DNA of 64,000 nucleotides, taken from the NCBI RefSeq assembly GCF_033807575.1, contig NC_084713.1:17025389-17089388 (forward strand), written 5' to 3'. The translations under genes and the position numbers were made by a program. Below, in pieces: positions 1-10,862 of this stretch (the stretch's first letter is position 1; every line of letters starts with the position of its first letter). The stretch is from Cydia pomonella (Eukaryota; Arthropoda; Insecta; Lepidoptera; Tortricidae). The notes under the pieces were generated by a model, which had not been told where the DNA came from, did not search any database, and saw nothing but the letters and a program-made list of their open reading frames with translations.

Positions 1-113
1 AAAACAACCATGACTCACCAACAAATACCTGTACACAAATACATGCCCTTACCGAGATTCGAACCCAGGACCATCGGCTTCATAGGCCAGGGTCACTAGG
101 CTAGACCACTTGG
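1..113 (-). mobile_element. tRNA-derived SINE, family A, cut by window edge
   Basis: Read on the minus strand this has the same tRNA-like head as the copies at 17055 and 17841: a 'ctagtgggtagtgaccctgcct'-type A-box region, then a 'ggttcgaatc' B box, then 'aagggcat'. The 3' body runs off the window. It is a retroposed pol III-type element, not a working tRNA, because the acceptor arms do not pair. Confidence 0.7.
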
Positions 114-149
114 AGGATTTCTTTTTTTCACAAGCTATTCCTCTTCCTC

Positions 150-620
150 AGATGGATTGAGTCATATCCAAGAAACCGGAGTCAGGCTGTGGCGCTGAAG
201 AATCACACTTCCTGTTTACTCGCGGTGCTGCCAGGGTCGCCATAAGGTACGCACATTGGTCCTCTCCTTTTCATTTTATACTTAATGTCAACGACATTGC
301 AACCAGCTTCAGAAACTCTGAAGACCTTGTTTACGCAGAATGATACCAAGATTTTTAAAGCTGTATCTTCTGAAGCTGCTTGTCATAGTCTGCAATATAA
401 TCTTGACAGTTTTTATTAGTAGTGTTCAAATAATTACCTAAATCTAGATAAATGTTTTGTGATAAAGTTTTTTCCCGTAAACAAAATGTTATCAATTTTA
501 ACTATATTAAAGCTGGGAAGCAGATAACTCGTTTTATTAGAGACTTATGTAATATGGAATTGCAGCTTAATATCAATATTCATACTGACCAAAATTTGTA
601 ACTGAGCCTATTACAATCTA
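150..620 (+). pseudogene. Decayed non-LTR reverse transcriptase fragment
   Basis: Piecing frames together gives recognisable RT blocks. They are WIESYPRNRSQAVALKN (153 onward), then a PQG-like block followed by GPLLFILYL, then LVYA followed by a broken YADD motif and TKIFKAVSSEAACHSLQ. At least two frame changes and several stops interrupt it; the YADD codons carry an inserted base. The order of blocks fits the palm domain of a LINE RT of the jockey/CR1 type. It is dead and has no visible endonuclease. Confidence 0.6.
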
Positions 621-751
621 GGTACGTATGATAGGTACTACGGATGAGTAAACCCGTTAGGCGCCACTGCACCCTTAAAATACTATTATACGTCAGAATA
701 ATTCTTGAGTTCGGGTCTATGATCTGGTCTCCTCAATACCATGCCCATATT

Positions 752-1541
752 CTTTTTTTTGTATTCGGGCGATTTTTCCGCAACTCGACGACTTGCGCCT
801 ATTTTGCGTGATATGTTGGGGGTGGGCTAGTCCTGCCAGCCCAGCTCCTCGAGGAATCCTATCAAACCTTTGATGTTGAGTAGGACCTCGGGGAGGTCTC
901 TCGGAGATCCGAGATGTTTAGCCCTGTATGGAGTCACTCCGCTGCATTCCAGCACCACGTGAGAGGCTGTTTCTTCTGTCTCCATGCAACCTCGGCATAG
1001 GGGACTGTCTGTGACACCTGTTGTGAAAAGATGTTTGTTAAATAGTCCATGACCTGTTATGACACTGGTTACCATACTCAGTCGGACCTTCCCTAGTTGC
1101 AGGAGCGCCCTTGTGAGTTTTCCGTTGATGCCAGGCATGGCTTCTTTTGCCTGTCTGCATCCAGTCTGGTTCAGCCAGTGTTCTGTGTGTAGTTTCCCTG
1201 TACGTGCCAGCAGCATTGAGCGTACCTTGCTAAATGGTATCGGAAGAATCGGTTCCGGACCAATCGCCCCCGCATTCGATCCTTGCCTGGCAAGCTCGTC
1301 CGCAGCATCGTTACCTCGGGATCCACTGTGTCCCTTGATCCATTGTAGGGTGATCTTGTTATTATGACATACCTCCATTAGTCGTTCGTGGCATTCGTGT
1401 ATAAGTTTGGATGTAACTATATGGCTATTTAGAGCCATTAAGACTGCTCTACTGTCGGAGAGTATGCGGATGGAGGATCCTACTACCTTCCTTGCAGTGA
1501 TGGCAGCCGCCGCGTTTATGATGCCCATGCACTCAGCTTGG
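752..1541 (-). mobile_element. 5'-truncated LINE insertion with 17-bp target-site duplication
   Basis: The 17-mer aataccatgcccatatt occurs at 735-751 and again at 1542-1558, exactly flanking this segment. On the minus strand the insert begins inside a LINE ORF and ends in a short 3' UTR with an A-run (753-760 on the plus strand is a T-run). A perfect duplication plus a 3' A tail is the signature of target-primed reverse transcription with 5' truncation, and indicates a fairly young copy. Confidence 0.85.
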
Positions 1542-1555
1542 AATACCATGCCCAT
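827..1555 (-). CDS. C-terminal LINE ORF2 fragment: RNase H plus zinc-knuckle region
   Basis: The 242-codon frame carries an RNase H-like domain over residues about 5-95. Its likely acidic residues are E8 (in QAEC), D34 (in LSDSRA) and D84 (in GNDAADELA). A Cys-rich tail follows near residues 186-205 (CRGCMETEETASHVVLEC). This arrangement is known from RNase H-bearing non-LTR retrotransposons (R1/LOA/I-like groups). It is the end of a longer polyprotein; endonuclease and RT are missing through 5' truncation. The apparent start codon and first codons (MGMV) lie in the target-site duplication, so they are host sequence that happens to continue the frame. No sign of a host function. Confidence 0.8.
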   Translation of the reverse strand: MGMVFQAECMGIINAAAAITARKVVGSSIRILSDSRAVLMALNSHIVTSKLIHECHERLMEVCHNNKITLQWIKGHSGSRGNDAADELARQGSNAGAIGPEPILPIPFSKVRSMLLARTGKLHTEHWLNQTGCRQAKEAMPGINGKLTRALLQLGKVRLSMVTSVITGHGLFNKHLFTTGVTDSPLCRGCMETEETASHVVLECSGVTPYRAKHLGSPRDLPEVLLNIKGLIGFLEELGWQD

Positions 1556-1558
1556 ATT

Positions 1559-2963
1559 AATTGCCTAGAAATACCGGACCGGTACTCCTCTGAAATCATC
1601 AGCAAATCTTTGCCTTTGTAATAGAAGGCTCTTGTTTGATATAATATTTTTTAACAAAATTTTAAAAATTTAATTATTGCTACTAATACTAACTAAACTA
1701 CTACAAATGTTATGTTTAGTGTACTGCATCGCTCCTTACGTCCTCGTAATTTATTTTATGTGAGTGTCACACGTACGAATCTTCTCAAAGACGCTTTTGT
1801 ATTTTGTACTTTTTAATATTTACATTCATAAACTGCCATCTGTCTGTTTTTATAAATTTATGTAAGTTATATCTATCTTTTTATGTATACTATATGCTGA
1901 CTGTGTCCTGAACATTAAAAAAAATATATAAATAAACTATAATTTAACTTCATCATGCACTTACGTGTGATTGATTTGTTTTAAATTAGTTCAAACTGAA
2001 ATCTGAAATACTTACGTATGTTAGTGTTAAGGTATTATGTCATAAAATTTCCTTTGAAGACGAGTGTAGCAGCAAAAAACGTGTTTAAAACGAAACTGAA
2101 AAAGTTGCTACTAAATACCTCAACTCAAAACGTGCCTCAACTTAAAAATAAATAAATAAAATATATAAAACGATCCCAAGCTTGGGCAACTAGTTTTTTC
2201 AGATAAGAAAAACAATACACACCTACATACATACATATAATACTTAGAATAAGTCATAATCATAAATACTTAGATAAATAAATAGTCCATAAGATAAGAT
2301 CGGGTACACAAAAACTGTAAGTGAGTGCAACATTCGCCGATAAACGTTATGTTTGGCGAAATATTATGTAAATGTATATTGTACCAACTTTTTTTTGGAT
2401 AAATAAATTTCAAAAAAAAAAAGAGGTATCTATGGGCCACTAGTTGCCTGAAATATTTTCAATTTCATTTAATTTTATATTATCTTCGTGTTCTTGCACG
2501 CGTTTTTTTTTTCCTTGCTCATCCCGTATTCTGTATTGCTCTAGAAAGGCCAGCAATTGCCCACAGTTTCAAATTCCTGGTGCAAACAAAAGCGCATCGG
2601 CCGCCACGATTCATTAATTAACGTCCAAGTTTACTCGTGGCTCGCACCAACGTAGCAGCAGCTCGAAATAAATTATATCCTGGAAATTTACGAACATTGC
2701 CTTCCATTTTACGGTGAGCTCTTACGTTATAGGATTAGATCAGTTTGAGGAATTAAGAGCCAGTTTGTTGTGTAATCTCTCTTAGTCATGCTCTAAAATA
2801 CAACATCTAGTCTGAGCTTGTTTGTGTTATTTTAGTTAATGTAAAGTTGCAAATTAAGGGCTTAGTTCTGGATCGCTATAGAAACATATTGGATTGTCAC
2901 TAGATTCGTATCGGCCTGCATTTTTTGTTATAGCTATTTTAATTATTTCATACTTTTGTTAAA
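1559..2963. other. Gene-free AT-rich stretch
   Basis: No supported ORF. It holds AT-rich sequence with short A and T runs. The block at about 2510-2740 is more balanced in composition and less repetitive than its surroundings, but I cannot assign it. Confidence 0.5.
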
Positions 2964-3101
2964 GCTCAACGAGGGGGGGCGGGTTTAGGGTCGGCAACGC
3001 GCATGTAACTTCTCTGGAGTTGCAGGCGTACATAGGCTACGGAGACTGCTTACCATCAGGCAGGCCGTATGCTTGTTTGCCACCGACGTAGTATAAAAAA
3101 A
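2964..3101 (+). repeat. Short interspersed repeat, family D
   Basis: It shares a long segment with 41746-41885, and shorter parts with 19650-19742 and 34013-34097. The core is 'taccatcaggc' followed by 'cttgtttgccaccgacgtag' and 'tataaaaaaa'. The A-rich 3' end suggests a retroposed tail. All good copies in the window lie in the plus orientation. Confidence 0.7.
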
Positions 3102-3514
3102 AGCTTTGCATTAGTAAGTTTTTTGGAAAATTTTAGTTTAGAAAGAAAAACCGTTTTCGAATGCACCCGTATATTGCACTGTAGGAGTACTTACTCGTTC
3201 TGATGTACAGTAAATAATATCTGGTATGAGGATTTATTTAAGCTGAATATTGTAACCCTGCAAGTGCTTTATCTCTAGGCATATCTCATATTTTTCTAAT
3301 AAAATACGTTAGTACTTGTTATCTCAAGCGTGCTTATGTGCGCAACTTCTTTTTTTATAGCTCGGTTCCTGCAATTTGTCGAAGCTTGTTGCCATACAGT
3401 ATAAATAAGACTACTTTTAAGAGCTGTAATACGACATATGTTTCAACAGTATACGTCCATTGGACAATCCCCAAATAAATGTGCCCATTCTCTTTTCAAG
3501 ATGTAGAAGATGAG

Positions 3515-3691
3515 CATTCCAAATCTTATTAGTAGTATACTAATAAGACATTCCAAATCTTATTAGTAGTATACTAATAAGACATTCCAAATCTTATTAG
3601 TAGTATACTAATAAGACATTCCAAATCTTATTAGTAGTATACTAATAAGACATTCCAAATCTTATTAGTAGTATACTAATAAGATTTGGAA
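3515..3691. repeat. Five-copy 34-bp tandem array of a palindromic unit
   Basis: Units start at 3515, 3549, 3583, 3617 and 3651 and are virtually identical. The last unit is completed by 'aagatttggaa', so it forms a perfect hairpin with 18-base arms and a 3-base loop. Each unit also contains a shorter self-complementary stretch. It looks like local expansion of one hairpin sequence, perhaps from a small foldback element by replication slippage. Confidence 0.9.
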
Positions 3692-3719
3692 GTGTAAAGT
3701 CCAACCCAGCGTCAAAATG

Positions 3720-4040
3720 AAATCTGATCATATTTTATTTACAACAAAAATATGCATAATGTGTGTATACAGAGAATTACTATAACTAGCTTAAATCTAA
3801 AATAGGCCCTTGAGGCATTGTACCAAGGGTGCTGACGACATTTCTTCGTTGTACCGCAATACTGATAGATAATTATGTTGTGCGAGGAAGTCACTAGTTA
3901 CGTGAACCAGACGCATAGCAATTTCTGCAAGAAACTTGTGCGCGCTGCGACCCCATAAAACTAGAATTTCAACACCAAATGGTACGAGTAAAAGTAGCCT
4001 GATTATGTAGCACAATCGAGCCCTGCATTATCTGCACCTT
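3720..4040 (-). pseudogene. Possible transposon-derived coding fragment
   Basis: On the minus strand a 72-codon frame (3797-4015) reads VPFGVEILVLWGRSAHKFLAEIAMRLV and onward to a stop. It has protein-like composition and resembles the C-terminal end of a repeated lepidopteran element that I recall but cannot name. No catalytic motif is visible and the frame is too short to assign. Confidence 0.3.
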
Positions 4041-4834
4041 CGACTTCTAGAACTAGTAGAAACTGCTGTTGAACTGACTACTCTAAAAGTTTAAGATGTC
4101 AGAGACTTTGGGCGCGTTGTTTCACCCGCTAGTATTGATGCTAACTGTACCTACAACTTCAAAGAGGATATCTGTTCAAATAGGTAGGTATTCGGGCTAA
4201 ACGCCGACACCGTACAGACGTCACAAGCATGCCACGCTAAGCTTCCTAATTAAGTTCAAGCAAATTGGATTGATTGGTATTCTGCGCTGTCAGACTTGCA
4301 TAATTTAGATATCTATAGATAGATGCCTAGGGTGATTGGGATAATTGTAGGGTATTGGCCCCTACATAGTAATCGGCCCTCTTAGCAAGGCTTATTGCCT
4401 TATTTATTCGAGTTCATGCATCTATTGCCTTGATTCTTTCTGCTTTGTCATAGAGAAATAAGTAAGCGTAGAGGACTCACTCCATACATCAGTTTCCTCA
4501 CCAAAACGACACCTAGCGTTAAGTAGCGTAAAGTAGTGAGCATTCTATGCTTATTAAAATTATTTCTCTATGGTCTTGTTAAGTCACTCTATAAAGAGAT
4601 ATCCTCTATCAAATAAAGCGCTGAACCCTTGGTTGCTTTAGTTTTTTTTAAGATGGATAGATTATGTAACCAAAATAGGAAATGATGTCTCATCGTGCGT
4701 GCCAAATACAGTAAATTGTTGAACGTTTTTTTTATATAACATTACAGGTTGAATACCACTAAGTATTGAGTTAATACGCATATTCACTAGTTAAAATACG
4801 AAGTTTCAACTGCTGTTTCTTTGTCAAAACTAGC

Positions 4835-5190
4835 AGGCGTACTTATTCGAATTTTAGTTATTCGATCTGTTTTATATGACAGTGATCTGTCAGTCTCAAA
4901 AGTGGCGTTTCTCGTTTAAGAAATCTCACTTTTGACGCTGACTGATCAGTACCCCTAGTGTAAATTTGATCGACATCATAACGTGACGAACGCGTTTGCG
5001 TTAAGTCTCATTTTGTATAGGATTTTGAGTTTCCAAAACGTCCCGCTTGGCGCGCTCTTTCGAAATCCAATACAAAATGAGACTAAACGCAAACGCGTAC
5101 GTCACGTTTCGAAATCGAATTTATTTACACTAGGGGTACTGTATTATATCGGAAACGGATCGAATTTCGAAACTGATGTACGTTTCCTGA
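4835..5190. mobile_element. Older foldback element, related to 19137-19284, split by a younger one
   Basis: The left part (about 4850-4946) has 'attcgaattttagttattcg', 'ctgtcag' and 'cacttttgacgctgac'. The right part (about 5141-5180) has 'tattatatcggaaacggatc'. Their order matches the complete copy at 19137-19284. The gap between the halves is exactly the foldback element at 4947-5142. Confidence 0.55.
4947..5142. mobile_element. ~195-bp foldback MITE, copy 1
   Basis: The ends are inverted repeats of 'tacccctagtgtaaat'. Long inner arms around 'gcgtttgcgttaagtctcat' also pair with each other. A second copy in the opposite orientation lies at 22309-22502. Both copies are flanked by TA, compatible with a Tc1/mariner-like source, but the flanking context leaves the exact ends uncertain. 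The ORF that spans it has no protein meaning. Confidence 0.8.
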
Positions 5191-5217
5191 TCTTACACGT
5201 TGTTACTTGCAGAGCTC

Positions 5218-5355
5218 TGGGTGTGCGTAGCCAACTTGCCAATCGTTAACGCTCCATAGCGGACGGAACTGTCGTACTAATATTGCAGAGAGATATAAAG
5301 ATAACTACGCTACGCTATGGAGCGTTAACGATTTGCATGTTGCCTAAGCACCCTG
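5218..5355. mobile_element. Foldback element
   Basis: Perfect 20-base arms (atcgttaacgctccatagcg at 5242-5261 and its complement at 5313-5332) are surrounded by weaker outer arms. The outer arms pair 'gggtgtgcgtagccaac' with 'gttgcctaagcaccc'. It is a small non-autonomous DNA element or its remnant. No coding capacity. Confidence 0.65.
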
Positions 5356-6878
5356 AAGTTTAAGCGGAGTGACGTCATTATATTTACTAACTTCCAAATT
5401 GCACCTAATCGTTTTAACATAGCCATTTCAATCTCACTGGAGATAATATACACATCTAGTATAACTTAGTGTATTTAACAGTTACGTGACTCAATATCAG
5501 ATCTTGCGATTTAGCCCTCGACGACAAAAACAAGTAAACAAGCCTTGGAGCACTATAAAGCGAACCTTTTAATTTAAAAACGGCTCAAATGTCCAATGTA
5601 ATCAAAAGCGGCCAGACCGTGTTTAAAGTACTTTAAAGGAAAACATCGTGAGCGTTATTCTGATCTTACAATTTGTTTATTATTTATTTAAATACATTGG
5701 TATTCTCAAATATAGTTATATCTCCACAAAACTCAACAATGAGTTTGAGTGGGGTCGTCAGTCTCCAGTTATGTAACTGAAATAACTTATAGTAGGTAAT
5801 TAATTTTTACAGTGCATGAAAAAGTCTTATTTGCACGTCTTATGGCTTCAGGCAAACTAGTAAGTATGGAATTCTATTCTAAGGGTTCTATCCCCGTAGT
5901 GGTCGTTAAGGTTTATGGTTGATCGGTGCGTGAAAATTCACTGCGAGTAGTAGTATTAGATATATATTATTAGATATTCCATTTACTAGTTTACTCAAAT
6001 GTACTTAGTCATCGAAAATTCGTCGAAATTAACGGAGTTAAAAAAAAAAGCCGTATATAAGTATTAGTTGAGATGTACTGATCAACCGTATGATTTAATA
6101 GAAATCCCCAGACCATATAAGTGCCTGGTACCTGGTACCTTTAAATTTTTTTTTATAGCATGAATTTTGCTTTGACAGCATTTGCCATATTGCCCACCCA
6201 TAACACTTTTAACCCTTGGAGAGGTAAGCCGTCGACTCTCGACCAATCATATCATTTAAATTTCATATTTGATTAATTGAAATAAAATCAAAATTCCAAT
6301 AACTTGAAAATGACATATGCCACTTGAAGAGTTAAGCGCTCATGGCATTTCGCTACGGGAACGAAATATTTTATTTAGGTCCTTAGCAACCTTGGCGTCG
6401 CAAAGGGTTAATACATAGAACAGACTACTCACATGTTAGATTTGTTAAGCGTCCTGGTAATCTACGCTTAAATAGAACAGGATTGACAACTCAATTGGAC
6501 CGCGTTACCGAAGATAAATCAGCTCTAATGAGACCTACGCACACAAACGCAAAGCAATTTACGTTTCTATAGTGTTCAAGTTTTATCGTTAGAGGCAAGT
6601 TAACAATAAAGAGTACTCCACTCCACAAAGTAGTATTGCTCATTACTATAAGGTACCACTTAAGCCTTTATCTGAGTTGTGTATTACGAGTATCATCATA
6701 TAGTTATGTGTTTTAGAGCTTACATTGAAACCTGGCTTTAGCGGTGCTGTGTATGCCATTCATTTCACTGTAAGAGAGTTGAAATAGATCTAATATGGCA
6801 TAGTTTAGTCTTAGACTAAACCCCCGAGGACTCCTTATTATAAAACGTTTACAAAAACTGGAAGAAATGATTTGTCGC
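5356..6878. other. Gene-free stretch
   Basis: No ORF with protein-like content. The sequence is mixed and AT-rich, with no repeat that I could match elsewhere in the window. Confidence 0.45.
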
Positions 6879-7214
6879 CTAGTTGGCCAGCCAAACCAGA
6901 TGACGCTGAAATCCGCCATGTGTTTTACGGTCACTGGTTGTCAAAGTTTTGACAACTAGGGTTACCCCATAATGTGCGCCTAAATCGTCCCAGTAATCTA
7001 CTATGTACACCAGCAACTGCACAGGCGGAGGTACTTCGCCAGTTGGGCTCCGCTCTAGATCTGGAATGACATCCGCTGTGCTGTGCCCTACCACATAAAG
7101 CGCGATGACATCACAGTGCCCATGCCTCTCTTTTGGACGTAGTTTAAGGACATACCCGGGTCCAAAGCCCAGATTTACCCCTAAGGCTGTATTTGTAATA
7201 AACATAAAAACCAC
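6879..7214 (-). CDS. Unassigned 111-codon frame
   Basis: The frame has balanced, protein-like composition in its second half (DLERSPTGEVPPPVQLLVY, then DYWDDLGAHYGV) and is less AT-rich than its flanks. I recognise no domain, signal peptide or membrane segment that would assign it. It could be a decayed exon, a piece of a transposon, or chance. The start codon choice is arbitrary. Confidence 0.25.
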   Translation of the reverse strand: MVFMFITNTALGVNLGFGPGYVLKLRPKERHGHCDVIALYVVGHSTADVIPDLERSPTGEVPPPVQLLVYIVDYWDDLGAHYGVTLVVKTLTTSDRKTHGGFQRHLVWLAN

Positions 7215-7652
7215 GCTAGCTTTCGTGATTCGACTTATACTTTCAGTGGCCTTCGCCTGAAAACATTACAAGTGTACAAGTCGTAAAAATTGTAAAATAC
7301 TTAACGAAAAATTCCAACCATAGTAATTACAAATACTGAAATATTTATAACTCATTATTGATGTAGGTTGAACAACGCTCGACATGTTTTTTTTCTTGTT
7401 GTTTGTTTTCTTTCATAAGTTTTCTAGTTAAAATCACGAATACGGTCGTCATTAAGAGGGAAGGAGAGCAATCCCAACGAAATAACGGTACTTTTTCTAT
7501 GAAATGCCATTTCGGGAGAAAACGATTTACACTCCTTGACAAATGATGTCGGTCGCTTCAGAATAATATATTCTAGGTTTAAAGGTTTTGCTTTTATGAA
7601 AAAAAAAAAATTGTTTTGCAAATTTTGAAAAAGAAGATAACCTGTCAATAAC

Positions 7653-7994
7653 CTAACGACGCCTTCAGGGTACTGTTGCGGCTGCCGCGATGCTGCAGCG
7701 CGTCCGGGATGTTTGTGGAAGCGAGCGTGGATGGTTTCCATGCCACGCTCCGCAAGCGTTGCGCCGCGATGCTTGGGAGGGTGCGTGACCGCCGCCACAG
7801 CCTCCTGGCTATCATGGCTAATGTTTGTAATTTAATTATTTTATTCATTTTATTTAAAACTGTTGTATATTTGATTTAATTATAATTTTAAAATCTTAAA
7901 TTTTAATGAATGTAATTTATAAGTTGTACTTTTAGGTATATGGATTCCTTATTGTCCGAAATAAACGAATTTTATTTATTTATTTATAATCTCA
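7653..7994 (+). mobile_element. 5'-truncated LINE fragment with 10-bp target-site duplication
   Basis: tgtcaataac occurs at 7643-7652 and 7995-8004. The insert opens in frame with NDAFRVLLRLPRCCSASGMF and continues DGFHATLRKRCAAMLGRVR to about 7830. It then runs through an AT-rich 3' UTR ending 'aaataaacgaattttattta'. Both the protein and the 3' end match the copy at 59290-59850. This is the extreme C-terminus of a LINE reverse transcriptase protein; only about 55 codons remain. Confidence 0.8.
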
Positions 7995-8319
7995 TGTCAA
8001 TAACACACAAAAAAAAAAACATGAACAATGGAAAATATTTTAAGTGGAAAACGTTTTTCTTTTCGTATGGACGGTCAAGTGAACTTCCCTCTTAAGAGGG
8101 TGCCGTTAAGTTTTTAAACAAACAACTTTTATAATTTCAAGTTGCATAGGTACATGCGTAATGATTTGCATAAAAACAAAATCAATATTTTCACAGAACA
8201 TAAAGTGATATAATACTCATTACACATAAGAATATTTGCTGTAACGTTTATTTTGATTTATCTTTACTATTGTAACATACATTTAGAAAACGGCTAAAAT
8301 ATATAAAAAGAGATTTGTG

Positions 8320-8880
8320 GCAACCGGGCGACATCGTTCATAAACTTTATTTGATTGAGTTTGCTGAATGTTTAATAACACTGAATTACTAATTAACAAA
8401 GAAACATAAACATTATATTTCCATGGAACATAATCGATTTTTCTAACCGTCAAACTTACATTTGTCGACATATATCATTTTACCGCATCGTCTGTACCAC
8501 GATCCTGATTCGAATCTAAAGCTGTTTCATTGCCTGTACATGCAGGTGATGAGAAAGGGACGACATTATCTTTAGCTAAGTATGTCGGTTCCAATCGGTC
8601 TATTGTAGCCGTAACCGTTTTTCCGTTGACTTCGATATCAAAGGTTTTAGCTCCGTGACGTAATACAATATTATGGCCTTTGGTATGGTGCTTCGAGTGA
8701 TCGTCGTTCGGGGCCACCAATGTGGTTTCACAATCAAACAACGGCAAATCGTTTATAAACTTTATTTGATTGAGTTTGCTGAAAGTTTACCATTTCCGAG
8801 ACATATGGTTCTGCCCATATGGTCGCAGTTCTACCTAATACTCCTCCTCGCTTCGCTCATCGTCGTACCTAACGGCGACC
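8320..8880 (-). mobile_element. Ty3/Gypsy-type LTR retrotransposon remnant
   Basis: On the minus strand 8475-8747 encodes GHNIVLRHGAKTFDIEVNGK followed by TVTATIDRLEPTYL. This resembles the C-terminal end of Gypsy-group integrase/pol proteins (an 'IDRLKPAYL'-like block). Two direct repeats of about 45 bp flank it at about 8330-8374 and 8748-8790, sharing 'ataaactttatttgattgag'. They may be parts of rearranged terminal sequence. No protease, RT or complete LTR is visible. Confidence 0.5.
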
Positions 8881-8889
8881 AGCTTTAAA

Positions 8890-10361
8890 GTTGAAAAGGT
8901 AGATTGTTGAATAATTTAATAGTTTGATTGACACCAAGTATATCATAGAACATTATGTCGCCTGATCATTCGTTAAAATTGTATACTACATTTTAATTAT
9001 TATACTAAATGTACCTATGTTATAACAAGTAAAATTATTCCTAAGGATTGTTATGAAGAATGTTTTTATGATTATAGAGCATTCTGTTATTAAATCAATA
9101 TGACTAACAATTTTATGTGTTTTGTTTTTATACATAATGTTTATTATGATTTTCAATACTAGTTAAATGAAATTATGCTAAAAGTTTCTATTAAAATTGA
9201 AGGGCGCCCTAAAAAAAAAGTTGCAGCATTTTATCACAATCCATAACTCTCGCGGGATAAATATAGCCCTTTGTCCTTCAGTACACCAACATGAAATAAG
9301 ATCTTTTTCCAGCAAGAGTGATGAAAATCAATTAAAGCTCAGCTGGCATGTGTTTAATAAAATTAATGCGATAGCAATTAGATTTTTGTAACTAAGTTAC
9401 AAATAATGTTAAAAAAATAAATTTCATTGCACTACTTTTTTCAAACACCTTTTTACATAAAAAGATTTTTAATAAAGGTTGCAAGATTAGTTTTATTAAA
9501 CAACAATGTTATCAAATCATCATTATTTTCAATATGCTTAATAGGACAAACATCTCCCGCGGGGCTAGTTCAGGCAAGCGACAGCTGTCAAAGATACAGC
9601 GCAAGAAAAAATCTAGCACTAAACTTATTTATACAAGTAACTTGTTTTAGTGTCACTCTCAGGGTTCTTGTATAATACATTATTTACCTGTAAATAATGC
9701 AAACTACGAGGCTATATTTAGAACACGTTAAATGCGGACTCGATAACGAAACTTGGTACTTTTGCCGTGTGTGTGCGTTGACTCATAGGCGGTCTATGGG
9801 AGGAAACGCATTTTAAGAATAGTTACGAGTTCTACCAAAGTAAGCCTGTGATGCATACAGCCATATATGGCAGTTATAATATTCAACTTTATTGACAACT
9901 ATTAAACTTCAAATTTAAACAATTATTTTTCATTGACATGCATTAGACTAGAGGGTTAATTTTAATATAAATGCGTCAAGCTCGCACGTGACGAGCTATG
10001 TTCTAAGCCAGCAAGCCTATGTGCCGAAAAAATATGGAATTTTGTATAAGAAGCTTTTGTAAAGGTTTCCTAGGAGTTTTCGGAATTGGAATATAATTTA
10101 AGTTCTTATGAAAGTTTCTAAAGAAAAAAATACGCCAACGAAACGGACTATTCAAAATATTTGTACAATAATAAAAATAAATAATTAAAGGAACAGGCAA
10201 CTTAAATAGTTCCGGTACGGGAACAGTGTATTTTAACTACTAAAGTAACTTAAAATATTATGTTTTTGTTTTTAATTACCTCTAAGAGTAAGTATCTAAA
10301 ACACAATATGTTTTAACTAACTTGCATTTAAAAGGGTCGCTAGCAAACACTACATTATAAA
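8890..10361. other. Gene-free AT-rich stretch
   Basis: Short frames here are AT-driven and lack any domain. I see no repeat shared with other parts of the window. Confidence 0.45.
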
Positions 10362-10505
10362 GTCAGAGCAAGATAAGTTAGCACCAATTTTGATAGCCCA
10401 GCCTGTGTAATAACGTCATATTTTCATAGAAGTTTGACGTTCAAAATAACACTTGTACTTACTGTCCGGGCTGTCGAAATTGCTGTCAATTTATCTTGGT
10501 CTGAC
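10362..10505. mobile_element. 144-bp MITE, family G, copy 1
   Basis: Inverted ends: 'gtcagagcaagataagtt' on the left, the complement of 'gtcagaccaagataaattga' on the right. The inner 'agaagtttgacgtt' is also shared with the copy at 15880-16023, which has the same length of 144 bp. A third copy starts at 41292 and is interrupted. Confidence 0.85.
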
Positions 10506-10629
10506 GCTATGCAACTTTAAAATTCAAAGTAAGGTGTTTGACAAAAAAATCTCGCTTGAAAATTATCAAAGCAGTTATTTCACGCACTGGATTAAACAGC
10601 GAGCATATAAATTAAGATATATAATTTAT

Positions 10630-10712
10630 AATCGATTATATTTACCTAACCCAACCTAACCCATTTTTTCAAGGTTTTTGATTCTGCGGGGGCCGCAGTT
10701 TAAACTTTACCT
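10630..10712. repeat. 'cctaacc' simple-repeat block
   Basis: Contains 'cctaacccaacctaaccc' followed by a 'gcgggggccgcagttt' block. Similar blocks lie at 11107-11140 and 32505-32690, so it belongs to a low-complexity interspersed family, not to telomeric DNA. Confidence 0.5.
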
Positions 10713-10722
10713 AAACCACTTA

Positions 10723-10862
10723 CCCCCTTATTCATAAACGTGTACTAAAGTTACGATGCCGCTAATAATCGTTTGTCCCTTTCCAACGTAATGGTATGCT
10801 GGAAAGGGACAAACGATTATTAGCGGCATCGTAACTTTAGTACACGTTTATGAATAAGGGGG
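10723..10862. mobile_element. 140-bp near-perfect palindromic MITE with TTA target duplication
   Basis: Arms of 63 bases (10723-10785 and 10800-10862) are perfectly complementary by eye around a 14-base loop. The ends are 'cccccttattcataaacg'. The triplet TTA lies directly outside both ends, which fits the 3-bp TWA target preference of PIF/Harbinger transposases. Such long perfect arms suggest recent insertion or strong gene conversion between the arms. Confidence 0.85.

Noticed and set aside
827..1555. Host RNase H gene
   Set aside because: Target-site duplication, A tail and zinc-knuckle tail show it is a LINE fragment.
3515..3691. CRISPR-like array
   Set aside because: Units abut with no unique spacers, and the genome is eukaryotic; it is a simple tandem repeat of a palindrome.
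10630..10680. Insect telomeric repeat (CCTAA/TTAGG)
   Set aside because: Only about two imperfect units, inside a low-complexity block found in other places too.
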